Assembly (NCBI RefSeq): GCF_016907655.1
Contig: NZ_JAFBCL010000001.1
Location: 6,814,583 to 6,878,582, forward strand
Reading direction: 5' to 3'
DNA from: Saccharothrix algeriensis
GTDB taxonomy: Bacteria > Actinomycetota > Actinomycetes > Mycobacteriales > Pseudonocardiaceae
Length of the DNA stretch: 64,000 nt
Shown: piece after piece, positions 1-8,035 of the stretch
How the letters are laid out: every line of letters begins with the position of its first letter
Numbering within the stretch: position 1 is the first letter of the stretch
Position numbers and translations under genes: made by a program
The notes under the pieces: generated by a model
Told to the model about the DNA's origin: nothing
The model's database searches: none
What the model saw: the letters and a program-made list of their open reading frames with translations, nothing else

Positions 1-236
1 TCGCGCTCGGCCTGGGTCAGCCGGTCCAGGCCCCGGCCGAGGTTCCCGGTGGTCAGCCGGCGGTCCTTGAGCGCCGCGACGATGTCCGCGTGCCGGGTCA
101 GCAGGTAGCCGCCCAGCTGCGGCGCCGGGCACAGCGGGCTCTCGGCGCGCAGGCGGTGCAGCAGCGGGTGGGGGTCGGCGACGACGTCCGGGGCGAGCAG
201 GTCGGGGGCGGGCACTGCGATGGCTGAATCGCTCAT
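1..236 (-). CDS. Cytochrome P450, N-terminal part (runs off the window)
   Basis: The first 78 codons of a minus-strand gene are present, starting at ATG 236-234. The translation holds the opening typical of actinobacterial P450s: an Asp-Pro-His-Pro segment, then the L-H-R-L-R-A-E-S-P helix, a strand ending G-G-Y-L-L-T-R-H-A-D-I and an A-L-K-D-R-R-L-T stretch, where many family members have V/A-L-x-D-P-R-F. The heme Cys loop and the I-helix would lie outside the window, so neither substrate nor activity can be judged. It is transcribed away from the protease at 967. The family call rests on the N-terminal pattern only. Confidence 0.75.
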   Translation of the reverse strand, partial: MSDSAIAVPAPDLLAPDVVADPHPLLHRLRAESPLCPAPQLGGYLLTRHADIVAALKDRRLTTGNLGRGLDRLTQAER

Positions 237-966
237 GAACCCGAAGTCTGTCCGAACGGCGTCCGGTCCACAGGGCCCCGGATGAGGGAATCGAGGCGCA
301 GACGGAGCAACCCCGTGCGCCCGCGGGCGGCGCGCGGCTACGGCACTTCCCGGCCCGCGCGGTCGACCGGCTGCGCCGATCACCGCACTTGTCGTGCCCG
401 GCCGCTCCGGGCGGGGCGCCCGGGCCCCGGTCCGGTCGAAGGGCTCCCGTCGCCGCGGCGGGCGCCGGGCGCGGGGGAGGGGCCGGCGGCTTCCCGGGTG
501 GTCGCGCGCGCCGCCCCGGGAGGACGGCGGGGCGGCGCGCGCCTGTCCACCACGATGGGCCCCGGGGCGGCCGGGAGACATCGGTCGGATGACGGAGAAA
601 ACCACGTCCGTCGGCACGCGCCCGTCCGCACGGCCGTCCCGGCCGTCGGTGCCGGACCGCCCGCGCCCCGGGCCTCCGCAGGGGTCCGCCCGGCCGCGGA
701 AGGGCCACAGGGGCTGCGGTGTGGTCGCTATCACATTTCTCCGTCCGCGCGTCATGATTTCCGGTGCGGGTTGTTCCGTCGCCACCCCGGAGTAATTCGC
801 CTACTTTCGTAGGTGTGCTCGGACGGTTTCCGGGGGTTAGCGTTGCGGCGGTCCACCGGAAACGGTCGGACCACCGTCGCCCGACGACTCCGCAAGTTAA
901 CCGGGCGACCTCCCCGTGATAACCGCACGGCTGTTCTGCCATCCCTGCGATTGAAAGCCGACAAAA
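237..966. other. Gene-free region upstream of P450 and protease
   Basis: About 730 bp between two divergent genes. Open frames in it are arginine- and proline-rich artefacts of high GC. From about 720 the base composition becomes much less GC-rich, as expected for promoter DNA. A small hairpin (CCTAC, TTTC, GTAGG) lies at 800-813 and could be an operator or part of the protease leader. I see no convincing -10/-35 pair and no RNA gene. Confidence 0.5.
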
Positions 967-2106
967 ATGAACATCCGCACTTTCGGCGCCCTCGCGACAG
1001 CGGGCGCCGCGCTCGGGGCCGCCCTGCTGGTCCCGACCGCCTCCGCAGCCGCCGAGTACGACCCGGCGATGCTCGCCGCCCTGGCCGCCGACCTCGGCTC
1101 CACGCCGCGCGAGGCCGCCGCCCGCCTGGACCGCGAGCGCGCGCAGGCCGGCGCGCTCGACGACCTGCGCGCCCGCGGCGTGCAGACCGACGGCGCGTTC
1201 TTCGACCGGGACGGCCGACTGGTCGTCAACACCCCCGACGCCGCCGCCGCGTCCTCGGCGGGCCTGACCCCGCGGGCGGCCGTGCGCGGCGAGCGGGCGC
1301 TGGACGCCCTCGCCGCGCGGGTCGAGCGGGTGATCGGCGCCGACCTGGCGCAGGTCCAGGCGTGGGGGCCGGACGTCGTGGGCGACCGCGTGGTGGTCAC
1401 CGTCGAGCCGACCGCCACCTCCGCGCTGGTCGCGAAGCTGTCCGCGGTCCCCGGCGTGGCCGTCGAGCGCGGCGCGGCGCGACCCGTGCCGCAGGCCGAC
1501 GTCGTGCCCGGCCGGATCATGGACCTGGTGCCCGGCACGAACTGCTCGCTGGGCTTCCCCGGCACCCGCAACGGCGCGAAGGTGCTGCTCACGGCCGGTC
1601 ACTGCGTCGAGGGCAACCCGGACGTCCTGGACGTCAACGGCACGCACATCGGCAAGGGCGTCGCCAGCCGCTTCCCGTCCTACGACATGGGCCTGATGGC
1701 GATCGACGCGGAGGACACCGGCCGCCCCTACGTCGACACCCGGATGGGCACGGCGGTCGCCGTGCGCGGCATGTCCAAGGCGGCGGTGGGCGCGAGCATC
1801 TGCAAGGCGGGCAACACCACGGGCTGGACGTGCGGCCGGGTCTCGGCCTACAACCAGACCGTCCGCTACTCGGGCGAGTCGACCTCGACCAGGGGCCTGG
1901 CGCGGTCCACGGTGTGCACCGAGGGCGGTGACAGCGGTGGCGCCTACATCTCCGGCAACAGCGCCCAGGGCATGACCTCCGGTGGCCCGTCCGACGGTCA
2001 CGACTGCGGTTACAACCAGGGTTCCAACGCGACCGGTTCCTATTCCTACTACCAGCCGGTGGTGGACGCCGCGAACTACTACGGCGTTCGTCTGCTCACT
2101 TCCTGA
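967..2106 (+). CDS. Secreted chymotrypsin-fold serine protease (S1E/streptogrisin-like) with propeptide
   Basis: The 379-aa product has a signal peptide (residues 1 to about 28, ending A-S-A-A-A). A propeptide of about 150 residues of the alpha-lytic protease type follows, then the protease domain. The triad is visible: His212 in T-A-G-H-C, Asp240 in Y-D-M-G-L, and Ser323 in G-G-D-S-G-G. Cysteine pairs around His212 and at C-K-A-G and W-T-C-G fit the two or three disulfides of streptogrisins. In this family the propeptide acts as a folding chaperone and is cut off after export. There is no strong ribosome site before the ATG (only GAAAG). It probably serves extracellular protein breakdown. 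Confidence 0.92.
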   Translation: MNIRTFGALATAGAALGAALLVPTASAAAEYDPAMLAALAADLGSTPREAAARLDRERAQAGALDDLRARGVQTDGAFFDRDGRLVVNTPDAAAASSAGLTPRAAVRGERALDALAARVERVIGADLAQVQAWGPDVVGDRVVVTVEPTATSALVAKLSAVPGVAVERGAARPVPQADVVPGRIMDLVPGTNCSLGFPGTRNGAKVLLTAGHCVEGNPDVLDVNGTHIGKGVASRFPSYDMGLMAIDAEDTGRPYVDTRMGTAVAVRGMSKAAVGASICKAGNTTGWTCGRVSAYNQTVRYSGESTSTRGLARSTVCTEGGDSGGAYISGNSAQGMTSGGPSDGHDCGYNQGSNATGSYSYYQPVVDAANYYGVRLLTS

Positions 2107-2227
2107 CAAGGGCTTCCGGCACTGCGGCGGCGGCCACCGGCCGCCGCCGCTCCACCCATTTCCTAGTCTTCCCGGGAAAGGGGTTCGTCATGTTGTCCCG
2201 AGAACCGGGAAGAAGTCCGACTGATCA

Positions 2228-2267
2228 TTTATTCCACTTAATGATTTCAGTGTCGACTTAAAGATCA
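2228..2267 (+). repeat. AT-rich dispersed repeat, copy A
   Basis: This 40-nt AT-rich stretch lies between the protease and kamA. It runs TTTATTCCA, a short variable spacer, then AATGATTTCAGTGT, then GACTTAAAGATCA. It is nearly identical to the sequence at 18478-18516 and shares its core with 19942-19988. It stands out from the surrounding GC-rich DNA. Its function is unknown. Confidence 0.7.
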
Positions 2268-2313
2268 ACTGAACCGTCTGCGCTGGCCCGACCGGGAAGG
2301 ACCACCCCGCGGA

Positions 2314-2352
2314 AGGCCGGTCCCGGAGAACCGGCTTCTCCGGGACCGGCCT
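2314..2352 (-). terminator. Hairpin terminator after kamA
   Basis: A perfect 17-bp stem (2314-2330 with 2336-2352) with the 5-nt loop CCGGC lies 16 bp past the kamA stop codon. Such GC-rich stems without a long U-tract are usual actinobacterial terminators. Confidence 0.8.
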
Positions 2353-2368
2353 CGCGGGGGCAGGGGGC

Positions 2369-3751
2369 TCAGGGCTGGTCGGCCCACCAGCGGCGGCCGG
2401 TCTCGCCGAGGGTGGAGATCGGGTCGTAGTACGGGTAGCGCCGGTCCAGCGCGGCCGGGTCCTCCAGCTCGATCCCGGTCCGGTAGTTCTTCGTCCAGTA
2501 GGAGATGCCCAGCTCGCGGTCGTACTCGGCGAGTTGGTGCACCCACCGCTTGCCGACGTAGGGCACGTCGCACACGATGCGCGGCGTCGCGTAGCCCGGC
2601 AGGTAGCCCATGATGGCGTGCTGCAGCTCCTGCGCCTCCCACACCGCGACCCGCCAGTGCTCGGCGTTGGGGATCATGTCGCACATGTAGAAGTAGTAGG
2701 GCAGGATGCTCGCCTCGCCCTGCAGGGCGAAGCACAGGTCGAGCAGGTCGTCGGGGGTGGCGTTGACGCCCTTCATCAGCACGCCCTGGTTGCGCACGTC
2801 GCGCACCCCGACCTCCAGGGCGGTGCGGGCGGCCTCGGCGACCAGCGGCGTCACCGACTGCACGTGGTTGACGTGGGTGTGGATGGCGAGGTTGACGCCG
2901 CGCCGCGCGGCGGTGCGCGCCACCCGCTCCAGGCCCTCCACGACCCGGGGCTGGAGCCAGTGCTGCGGCAGCCCGGCCAGCGCCTTGGTCGCCAGCCGCA
3001 CGTCGCGGACGGTGTCGATGTCCAGCACGCGCATGAGGAACGACTCCAGCTGCGGCCAGGGCACGTTGGCCACGTCGCCGCCGGAGACCACCACGTCCCG
3101 CACGCCGGGCGTGCGCTTGAGGTAGTCGATCATGCGGTCCTGCCGGTCGACCGGTTTGAGCAGCAGCTTGTGCTTGCGGACCTGCGGGGTGGAGTTGCCG
3201 ACCAGGTCCATGCGGGTGCAGTGCCCGCAGTACTGGGGGCAGGTGGAGACCAGCTCGGCCAGGACCTTGGTGGGGTAGCGGTGGGTCAGGCCCTCCTCGA
3301 CCCACATCTCCGCCTCGTGCAGGGAGTCGCGGGTCGAGTGCGGGTGGCTGGGCCACTCGGGGTCGCGGTCGGAGCGGACCGGGACGAGGTAGCGGCGGAC
3401 GGGGTCGGCGAAGAACGCCTCGGTGAAGTCGGCGGGCCCGGCGTCGGGGGCCATCGTGTTGAGCATCTGCGGCGGCACCAGCATGGACATGGTGGCCAGC
3501 TCGGCCTGGTCGGCGGCCAGCTCGTCGTAGAAGCGCTCGTCGAGCAGCCCGCCCAGCAGGGCGCGCAGCTGGCGGGGGTTCTTCACGCAGTTCGCCCGCT
3601 GCCACTGCGCGTCGCGCCACTGCCGCGCGGTGACCTCCCGCCAGCCGGGGAACCGGCGCCAGTCGGGTTCGACGAGTTCCCGCCGGGCGTAGGTGTAGGG
3701 CTGGAGGCCCGGCCGCTCCAGCGCGGGTGCGACATCGTGCAGCGCAGTCAT
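2369..3751 (-). CDS. kamA: KamA-family radical SAM aminomutase (lysine 2,3-aminomutase-like)
   Basis: The 460-aa protein carries the radical SAM cluster motif C-x3-C-x2-C (Cys171, 175, 178), S-G-G-D at 223-226, and the C-terminal KamA region S/P-G-Y-A-x-P ending in Lys401, which aligns with the PLP lysine of lysine 2,3-aminomutases. Family members move the alpha-amino group to the beta carbon, here presumably L-lysine to L-beta-lysine. Usual enzymes have a glycine-rich G-G-G-G-K at the PLP lysine; this one has P-Y-V-G-K, so the substrate could differ (arginine or glutamate aminomutases are related). The nearby kdd-kamD-kamE-kal operon supports a beta-lysine role. TAGGGAG lies before the ATG. 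It is divergent from fxsA. Confidence 0.85.
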   Translation of the reverse strand: MTALHDVAPALERPGLQPYTYARRELVEPDWRRFPGWREVTARQWRDAQWQRANCVKNPRQLRALLGGLLDERFYDELAADQAELATMSMLVPPQMLNTMAPDAGPADFTEAFFADPVRRYLVPVRSDRDPEWPSHPHSTRDSLHEAEMWVEEGLTHRYPTKVLAELVSTCPQYCGHCTRMDLVGNSTPQVRKHKLLLKPVDRQDRMIDYLKRTPGVRDVVVSGGDVANVPWPQLESFLMRVLDIDTVRDVRLATKALAGLPQHWLQPRVVEGLERVARTAARRGVNLAIHTHVNHVQSVTPLVAEAARTALEVGVRDVRNQGVLMKGVNATPDDLLDLCFALQGEASILPYYFYMCDMIPNAEHWRVAVWEAQELQHAIMGYLPGYATPRIVCDVPYVGKRWVHQLAEYDRELGISYWTKNYRTGIELEDPAALDRRYPYYDPISTLGETGRRWWADQP

Positions 3752-3769
3752 CTGTGCTCCCTACCCGTT

Positions 3770-3786
3770 GAGTGGCATGAAGATAT
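3770..3786. promoter_or_regulatory. Possible operator upstream of kamA, shared with kdd operon
   Basis: GAGTGGCATGAAGATAT lies 19-35 bp upstream of the kamA start. Almost the same word (GAGTGG-TGAAGAT, two bases shorter) occurs on the minus strand at 6943-6955 before the kdd operon. The match suggests a common regulator of both lysine-degradation transcripts. This is inferred from two sites only. Confidence 0.4.
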
Positions 3787-3858
3787 GCTGCCAGAAGGGC
3801 GGTTGGGCGTAAATATTTCGGCAGGGAGTGTTTTGGTCGGTTCGTTCGTTGAGCGGGT

Positions 3859-4338
3859 ATGCGCGTGTTCGCCGTAGTGCTGGTCGGGCTGGCCGTCGAG
3901 ATCACCGCCCTGGTGGCGGCCTTCGGGGCGTGGGGCCTGCTGCCCACCCTGGGGTTGCTGATCCTGGGCGGGGTGGTCGGCTCGGCGCTGATGAGGCGGG
4001 AAGGCGCGCGCACGATGGCGGCGTTCTCCGAGGCCCTGCGCACCCGCCGCGCCCCGCACCAGGAGGTCGCCGACGGCGCGCTCATCGCGGTGGCCGGGTT
4101 CCTGATCGTCGTGCCGGGGTTCCTCAGCGACGTGGTGGGGCTGTTCCTGCTGCTCCCGCCGACCCGGCGGCTGATCAGCAGGCGCCTGGCGGAGCGGTCG
4201 CGGCAGCGCGAGCGGGAGGTGGTGCTCAACCTGCGCCACGGCCGCCCGCCGGCCGCCGGCGGCGTGGTGGTCGACGGCGACGTGGTGGAGGTCCACCCCG
4301 ACGGTCCGCGGCCCGCGCGGCGGCCCGAGCTGACCTGA
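3859..4338 (+). CDS. fxsA: FxsA family membrane protein
   Basis: The 159-aa protein has three hydrophobic segments, at about residues 1-20, 24-45 and 74-100. The last is followed by L-L-P-P-T-R-R, a signature of the FxsA family. The C-terminal 60 residues are soluble and Arg-rich. FxsA in E. coli is an inner-membrane protein whose overproduction relieves phage T7 exclusion by the F plasmid; its role in actinobacteria is not established. It is divergent from kamA across 107 bp of relatively AT-rich DNA. The start has R-V-F-A hydrophobic residues directly after Met. Confidence 0.85.
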   Translation: MRVFAVVLVGLAVEITALVAAFGAWGLLPTLGLLILGGVVGSALMRREGARTMAAFSEALRTRRAPHQEVADGALIAVAGFLIVVPGFLSDVVGLFLLLPPTRRLISRRLAERSRQREREVVLNLRHGRPPAAGGVVVDGDVVEVHPDGPRPARRPELT

Positions 4339-4346
4339 CCGGTCCG

Positions 4347-4370
4347 GCCGGGCGGACCGTTCCGCCCGGC
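4347..4370 (+). terminator. Hairpin terminator after fxsA
   Basis: A perfect 10-bp stem (GCCGGGCGGA with TCCGCCCGGC) and CCGT loop lie 9 bp after the fxsA stop codon. Confidence 0.65.
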
Positions 4371-4413
4371 GTTCCCGGTGTCACCGGGGCGGCAGGCGGG
4401 TAAGTGGGACGGC

Positions 4414-5373
4414 ATGACCGTCATCGGCGTGCACGCCTCCCACGAGCAGGTACACCCTTCCCGGCTGCTGGACGCCGTCCGTCGGGCCGAAGAGGTCGGC
4501 TTCGACGCGGCGATGTGCTCCGACCACTTCTCGCCGTGGAGCGAGCGGCAGGGGCAGTCGGGGTTCGCCTGGTCGTGGCTGGGCGCGGCCATGCAGGCGA
4601 CCGGGGTGCCCTTCGGCGTGGTCAACGCCCCCGGCCAGCGCTACCACCCGGCGATCGTCGCGCAGGCGATCGGCACGCTGGGCGCGATGTTCCCCGGCCG
4701 GTTCTGGGCCGCGCTGGGCACCGGCGAGGCGAGCAACGAGCACATCACCGGCGGGGGGTGGCCCCGCAAGGACGTCCGGTCGCGCCGGCTGCTGGAGTGC
4801 GTGGAGGTCATCCGCGCCCTGCTGGCCGGTGAGGAGGTCAGCCACGACGGCCTGGTCACGGTGGACCGCGCCCGGCTGTGGACCAGGCCCGACCGGCCGC
4901 CGAAGCTGGTCGGCGCGGCCGTGAGCGCCGAGACCGCCCGCTGGTGCGCGCGGTGGGCCGACGGGCTGATCACGGTCAACGCGCCGGCCGAGCACCTGCG
5001 GCGCGTGGTGGGCGCCTACCGGGACGCGGGCGGCGCCGGGGCGCTGGCGCTGCAGGTGCACCTGAGCTGGGACCCCGATCCCGGGCGGGCCGCGGCGCTG
5101 GCCCACGACCAGTGGCGCAGCAACGTGTTCGGCCCGCCGGTGTGCTGGGACCTGGAGACGCCCGAGCACTTCGACGTGCTCTCCGAGCACGTCACGCCCG
5201 AGCGGGTGGGCGCGACGGTGAACGTCTCCGCCGACCTCGGTCGGCACGCCGAGCTGCTGCGCGGCTACGCCGAGCTGGGCTTCGACGAGCTGTACCTGCA
5301 CCACGTGGGCCAGGAGCAGGACGCGTTCCTCGACGCGTTCGGCGAGCACGTCCTGCCGGGGGTGCGCCGGTGA
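4414..5373 (+). CDS. LLM-class flavin-dependent oxidoreductase (TIGR03885-like)
   Basis: The 319-aa protein has the luciferase-like monooxygenase barrel, with E-E-V-G-F-D-A near the N-terminus, S-D-H-F-S-P-W, and the F-W-A-A-L-G-T-G-E-A-S-N-E segment typical of this subgroup. Members are described as probable non-F420 flavinoid oxidoreductases of unknown substrate. It starts at ATG 4414 (M-T-V-I-G-V-H-A); longer in-frame starts upstream run into the fxsA terminator region. Its stop overlaps the GTG of the GH13 gene, so the two are translationally coupled. From memory, this neighbour pair recurs in other actinobacteria. Confidence 0.8.
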   Translation: MTVIGVHASHEQVHPSRLLDAVRRAEEVGFDAAMCSDHFSPWSERQGQSGFAWSWLGAAMQATGVPFGVVNAPGQRYHPAIVAQAIGTLGAMFPGRFWAALGTGEASNEHITGGGWPRKDVRSRRLLECVEVIRALLAGEEVSHDGLVTVDRARLWTRPDRPPKLVGAAVSAETARWCARWADGLITVNAPAEHLRRVVGAYRDAGGAGALALQVHLSWDPDPGRAAALAHDQWRSNVFGPPVCWDLETPEHFDVLSEHVTPERVGATVNVSADLGRHAELLRGYAELGFDELYLHHVGQEQDAFLDAFGEHVLPGVRR

Positions 5374-6902
5374 AGCTCACCCGCACCGCCGACCTGTGGT
5401 GGAAGAACGCCGTGGTGTACTGCCTGGACGTGGAGACCTTCCACGACTCCGACGGCGACGGCCACGGCGACTTCCGCGGCCTGATCGACAGGATCGACCA
5501 CCTGCACCGCCTGGGCGTGACGTGCCTGTGGCTGATGCCGTTCTTCCCCACGCCCGACCGCGACGACGGCTACGACATCACCGACTTCTACAACGTGGAC
5601 CCGCGCCTGGGCACCCTGGGCGACTTCGTGGAGTTCGTCCGCACCGCCCGCGACCGGGGGATGCGGGTGATCGCCGACCTGGTGGTCAACCACACCTCCG
5701 ACCAGCACCCGTGGTTCCGGCAGGCCCGCTCCTCGCGCGAGGACCCGCGCCGCGACTGGTACGTGTGGCGCGACCAGCCGCCGCCGGACGCCGAGCAGGG
5801 CGTGGTGTTCCCCGACCAGGAGAAGTCCCTGTGGGAGCTGGACGAGAACACCGGCCAGTACTTCCTGCACCGCTTCTACAAGCACCAGCCGGACCTGAAC
5901 GTGGCCAACCCGGCGGTCCGCGACGAGATCGCCCGGGTGATGGGCTTCTGGATGGAGCTGGGCCTGTCGGGGTTCCGGGTGGACGCGGTGCCGTTCCTGC
6001 TGGAGGCGCCCGTGCAGGACCTGCCCGACCCGCACGACTACCTGTGCGACCTGCGCGCGTTCCTGTCGCGCCGCAACGGCGAGGCCGTGCTGCTGGGCGA
6101 GGTCAACCTGCCCTACACCGACACGATGGCGTTCTTCGGCGACGCCGGCGGGGTGGGCGACGAGCTGCACATGTGCTTCGACTTCATCGGGATGCAGCAG
6201 ATGTACCTGTCGCTGGCGCGCGGGCAGGCCAGCCCGCTGGCCCACGCGCTCAAGGAGCGCCCGCTGCCGCCGCGCGACTGCCACTGGGCGACGTTCGTGC
6301 GCAACCACGACGAGCTGATCCTGGACAAGCTGACCGAGCCCGAGCGGCAGGAGGTGTTCGCCGCCTTCGGCCCCGACGAGGACATGCAGCTCTACGGCCG
6401 GGGCCTGCGCCGCCGCCTGCCGTCGATGATGGGCGACCCCCGGCGCACCAGGATGGTCTACAGCCTGCTGTTCTCGCTGCCCGGCACCCCGGTGCTGTTC
6501 TACGGCGAGGAGGTCGGCATGACCGAGGACCTGTCGCAGCCCGACCGGCTGGCGGTGCGCACCCCGATGTGGTGGGACGCGGTGGACGAGCAGCGCCACG
6601 ACGGGGATTCGCTGCTGACGTGGGTGCGCGCGCTCGTGGAGCGCTACCGGGAGTGCCCGGAGCTGGCGTGGGGCGAGTTCCAGGTGATCGACACCCCCGA
6701 ACCGGCCGTGCTGGCCCACCGCTGCGACATCGACGGCGGGACGGTCGTGGCCGTGCACAACCTGGGTGAGGCCAAGGCGCGGGTCGACCTGTCGGGCGTG
6801 GGCGGCGAGCTGGTCGACGTGTTCACCGGGCAGCCCGCCGGGGCGGACCTGAAGCTGGAGCCCTACGGCTGCCGTTGGCTGCGCGCCCACCCGGCCCCGT
6901 GA
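5370..6902 (+). CDS. GH13 alpha-amylase family protein, trehalose-synthase-like
   Basis: The 510-aa protein starts at GTG 5370, overlapping the previous stop. The catalytic residues of family GH13 are all present: Asp205 (G-F-R-V-D-A), Glu244 (L-G-E-V-N) and Asp314 (R-N-H-D-E), after conserved region I (D-L-V-V-N-H). The N-terminus W-W-K-N-A-V-V-Y-C-L-D resembles trehalose synthase (TreS), but the usual TreS opening is not exact and no maltokinase domain is fused. It likely interconverts or hydrolyses short alpha-glucans in the cytoplasm. Its coupling to a flavin oxidoreductase is unexplained. Confidence 0.85.
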   Translation: MKLTRTADLWWKNAVVYCLDVETFHDSDGDGHGDFRGLIDRIDHLHRLGVTCLWLMPFFPTPDRDDGYDITDFYNVDPRLGTLGDFVEFVRTARDRGMRVIADLVVNHTSDQHPWFRQARSSREDPRRDWYVWRDQPPPDAEQGVVFPDQEKSLWELDENTGQYFLHRFYKHQPDLNVANPAVRDEIARVMGFWMELGLSGFRVDAVPFLLEAPVQDLPDPHDYLCDLRAFLSRRNGEAVLLGEVNLPYTDTMAFFGDAGGVGDELHMCFDFIGMQQMYLSLARGQASPLAHALKERPLPPRDCHWATFVRNHDELILDKLTEPERQEVFAAFGPDEDMQLYGRGLRRRLPSMMGDPRRTRMVYSLLFSLPGTPVLFYGEEVGMTEDLSQPDRLAVRTPMWWDAVDEQRHDGDSLLTWVRALVERYRECPELAWGEFQVIDTPEPAVLAHRCDIDGGTVVAVHNLGEAKARVDLSGVGGELVDVFTGQPAGADLKLEPYGCRWLRAHPAP

Positions 6903-6942
6903 CCGCCGGGTCGGCAGGCGACTGCGCGCTGATACTTGCGCA

Positions 6943-6967
6943 ATCTTCACCACTCACGTGAAGATAT
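6943..6967. promoter_or_regulatory. Inverted repeat upstream of the kdd operon
   Basis: ATCTTCAC (6943-6950) and GTGAAGAT (6958-6965) form a perfect inverted repeat around CACTCAC, ending 35 bp before the kdd start. The left half plus spacer (ATCTTCACCACTC) is the reverse complement of a word found upstream of kamA at 3770-3786. The dyad looks like a repressor site for a lysine-pathway regulator, perhaps the GntR or TetR protein at 12.6-13.7 kb. Confidence 0.45.
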
Positions 6968-7000
6968 CCGCGTCCAGTCGCTGCCGACCGGAGGATTTCC

Positions 7001-8035
7001 ATGACGTCGCCGTACGGTCTGCACCGGGTCCTCGAACCGGCCGGTGTGCTGCCGCAGCAGGCGTGGCGGCTGGACGCGTCGCCGGGGTGCGGCGCGGACG
7101 AGGTCGTGGTCGACGTCGAGCGGCTCAACCTCGACGCCGCGTCGTTCCGCCAGCTGCGCGAGCGGCACGGGACCGGCGCGGCCCTGCGGCGGGCGGTGCT
7201 CGACATCGTGGCCGAGCGCGGCAAGCTGCAGAACCCGGTGACCGGCTCGGGCGGGATGCTGCTGGGCGTCGTGCGGGCGGTGGGCCCGGCCTCCCCGCTG
7301 GGCCTGCGGGTGGGCCAGCGGATCGCCACGCTGGTGTCGCTGACCCTCACGCCGCTGCGGATCACCGACGGGCTGGCGGCGTGGGACGGCACGACCGAGC
7401 AGGCGCCCTGCGCCGGCACCGCGGTGCTGTTCGGCCGCTCCGTCGCGGCCGTGCTGCCCGCCGACCTGCCCGACGAGCTGGCGCTGTCGGTGCTGGACGT
7501 GTGCGGCGCGCCCGCCCTGACCGACCGGCTGGTGCGCCGCCGCGCCGCCGAGGGCCGGCCGGTCGGGTCGGTGCTGGTGCTCGGCGGCGGCGGCAAGTCC
7601 GGTTCGCTGTCGCTGGCCGCCGCGCGCCGCGCCGGCGCGAGCCGGGTGGTGGCGCTGGTGCCCACCCCCGGCGAGGCGGCCCGGGTGCAGACCTCCGGGC
7701 TGGCCGACGAGGTGGTCCTCGCCGACGCCCGCGACCCGGTGGCGGTGCTGGCGGCGGTGGGCAGGCCGGTCGACCTCACCGTGGTGTGCGTGGACGTGCC
7801 GGGCTGCGAGCACGGCGCGATCCTGGCGACCGCCGAGGGCGGCACGGTGGTGTTCTTCTCCATGGCCACGTCGTTCCCCGCCGCCGCGCTGGGCGCCGAG
7901 GGCCTGGCGGCGGACGTGGAGCTGCTCGTGGGCAACGGCTACGTGCCCGGTCACGCGGCGTTCGCGCTGGAGCTGGTGCGCTCCGAGCCTGCCGTGCGCG
8001 CGCTGTTCGACCACCGGCAGACTGCACAGGCGTGA
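7001..8035 (+). CDS. kdd: L-erythro-3,5-diaminohexanoate dehydrogenase
   Basis: The 344-aa protein matches the Kdd family in length and pattern. It has an N-terminal Y-G-L-H-R-V-L-E-P motif, a central G-K-L-Q-N-P-V-T-G-S-G-G-M-L-L-G segment, and a Rossmann nucleotide loop V-L-V-L-G-G-G-G-K-S-G-S-L. Kdd oxidises 3,5-diaminohexanoate to 5-amino-3-oxohexanoate with NAD(P). CGGAGGA lies 6 bp before the ATG. It is the first gene of a run of five tightly spaced genes and its stop overlaps the next GTG, so it is part of the same operon as the lysine 5,6-aminomutase genes. Confidence 0.88.
   Translation: MTSPYGLHRVLEPAGVLPQQAWRLDASPGCGADEVVVDVERLNLDAASFRQLRERHGTGAALRRAVLDIVAERGKLQNPVTGSGGMLLGVVRAVGPASPLGLRVGQRIATLVSLTLTPLRITDGLAAWDGTTEQAPCAGTAVLFGRSVAAVLPADLPDELALSVLDVCGAPALTDRLVRRRAAEGRPVGSVLVLGGGGKSGSLSLAAARRAGASRVVALVPTPGEAARVQTSGLADEVVLADARDPVAVLAAVGRPVDLTVVCVDVPGCEHGAILATAEGGTVVFFSMATSFPAAALGAEGLAADVELLVGNGYVPGHAAFALELVRSEPAVRALFDHRQTAQA

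Noticed and set aside
237..966. Several Arg/Pro-rich frames on both strands upstream of the protease
   Set aside because: Mutually overlapping, no ribosome sites and no recognizable domains.
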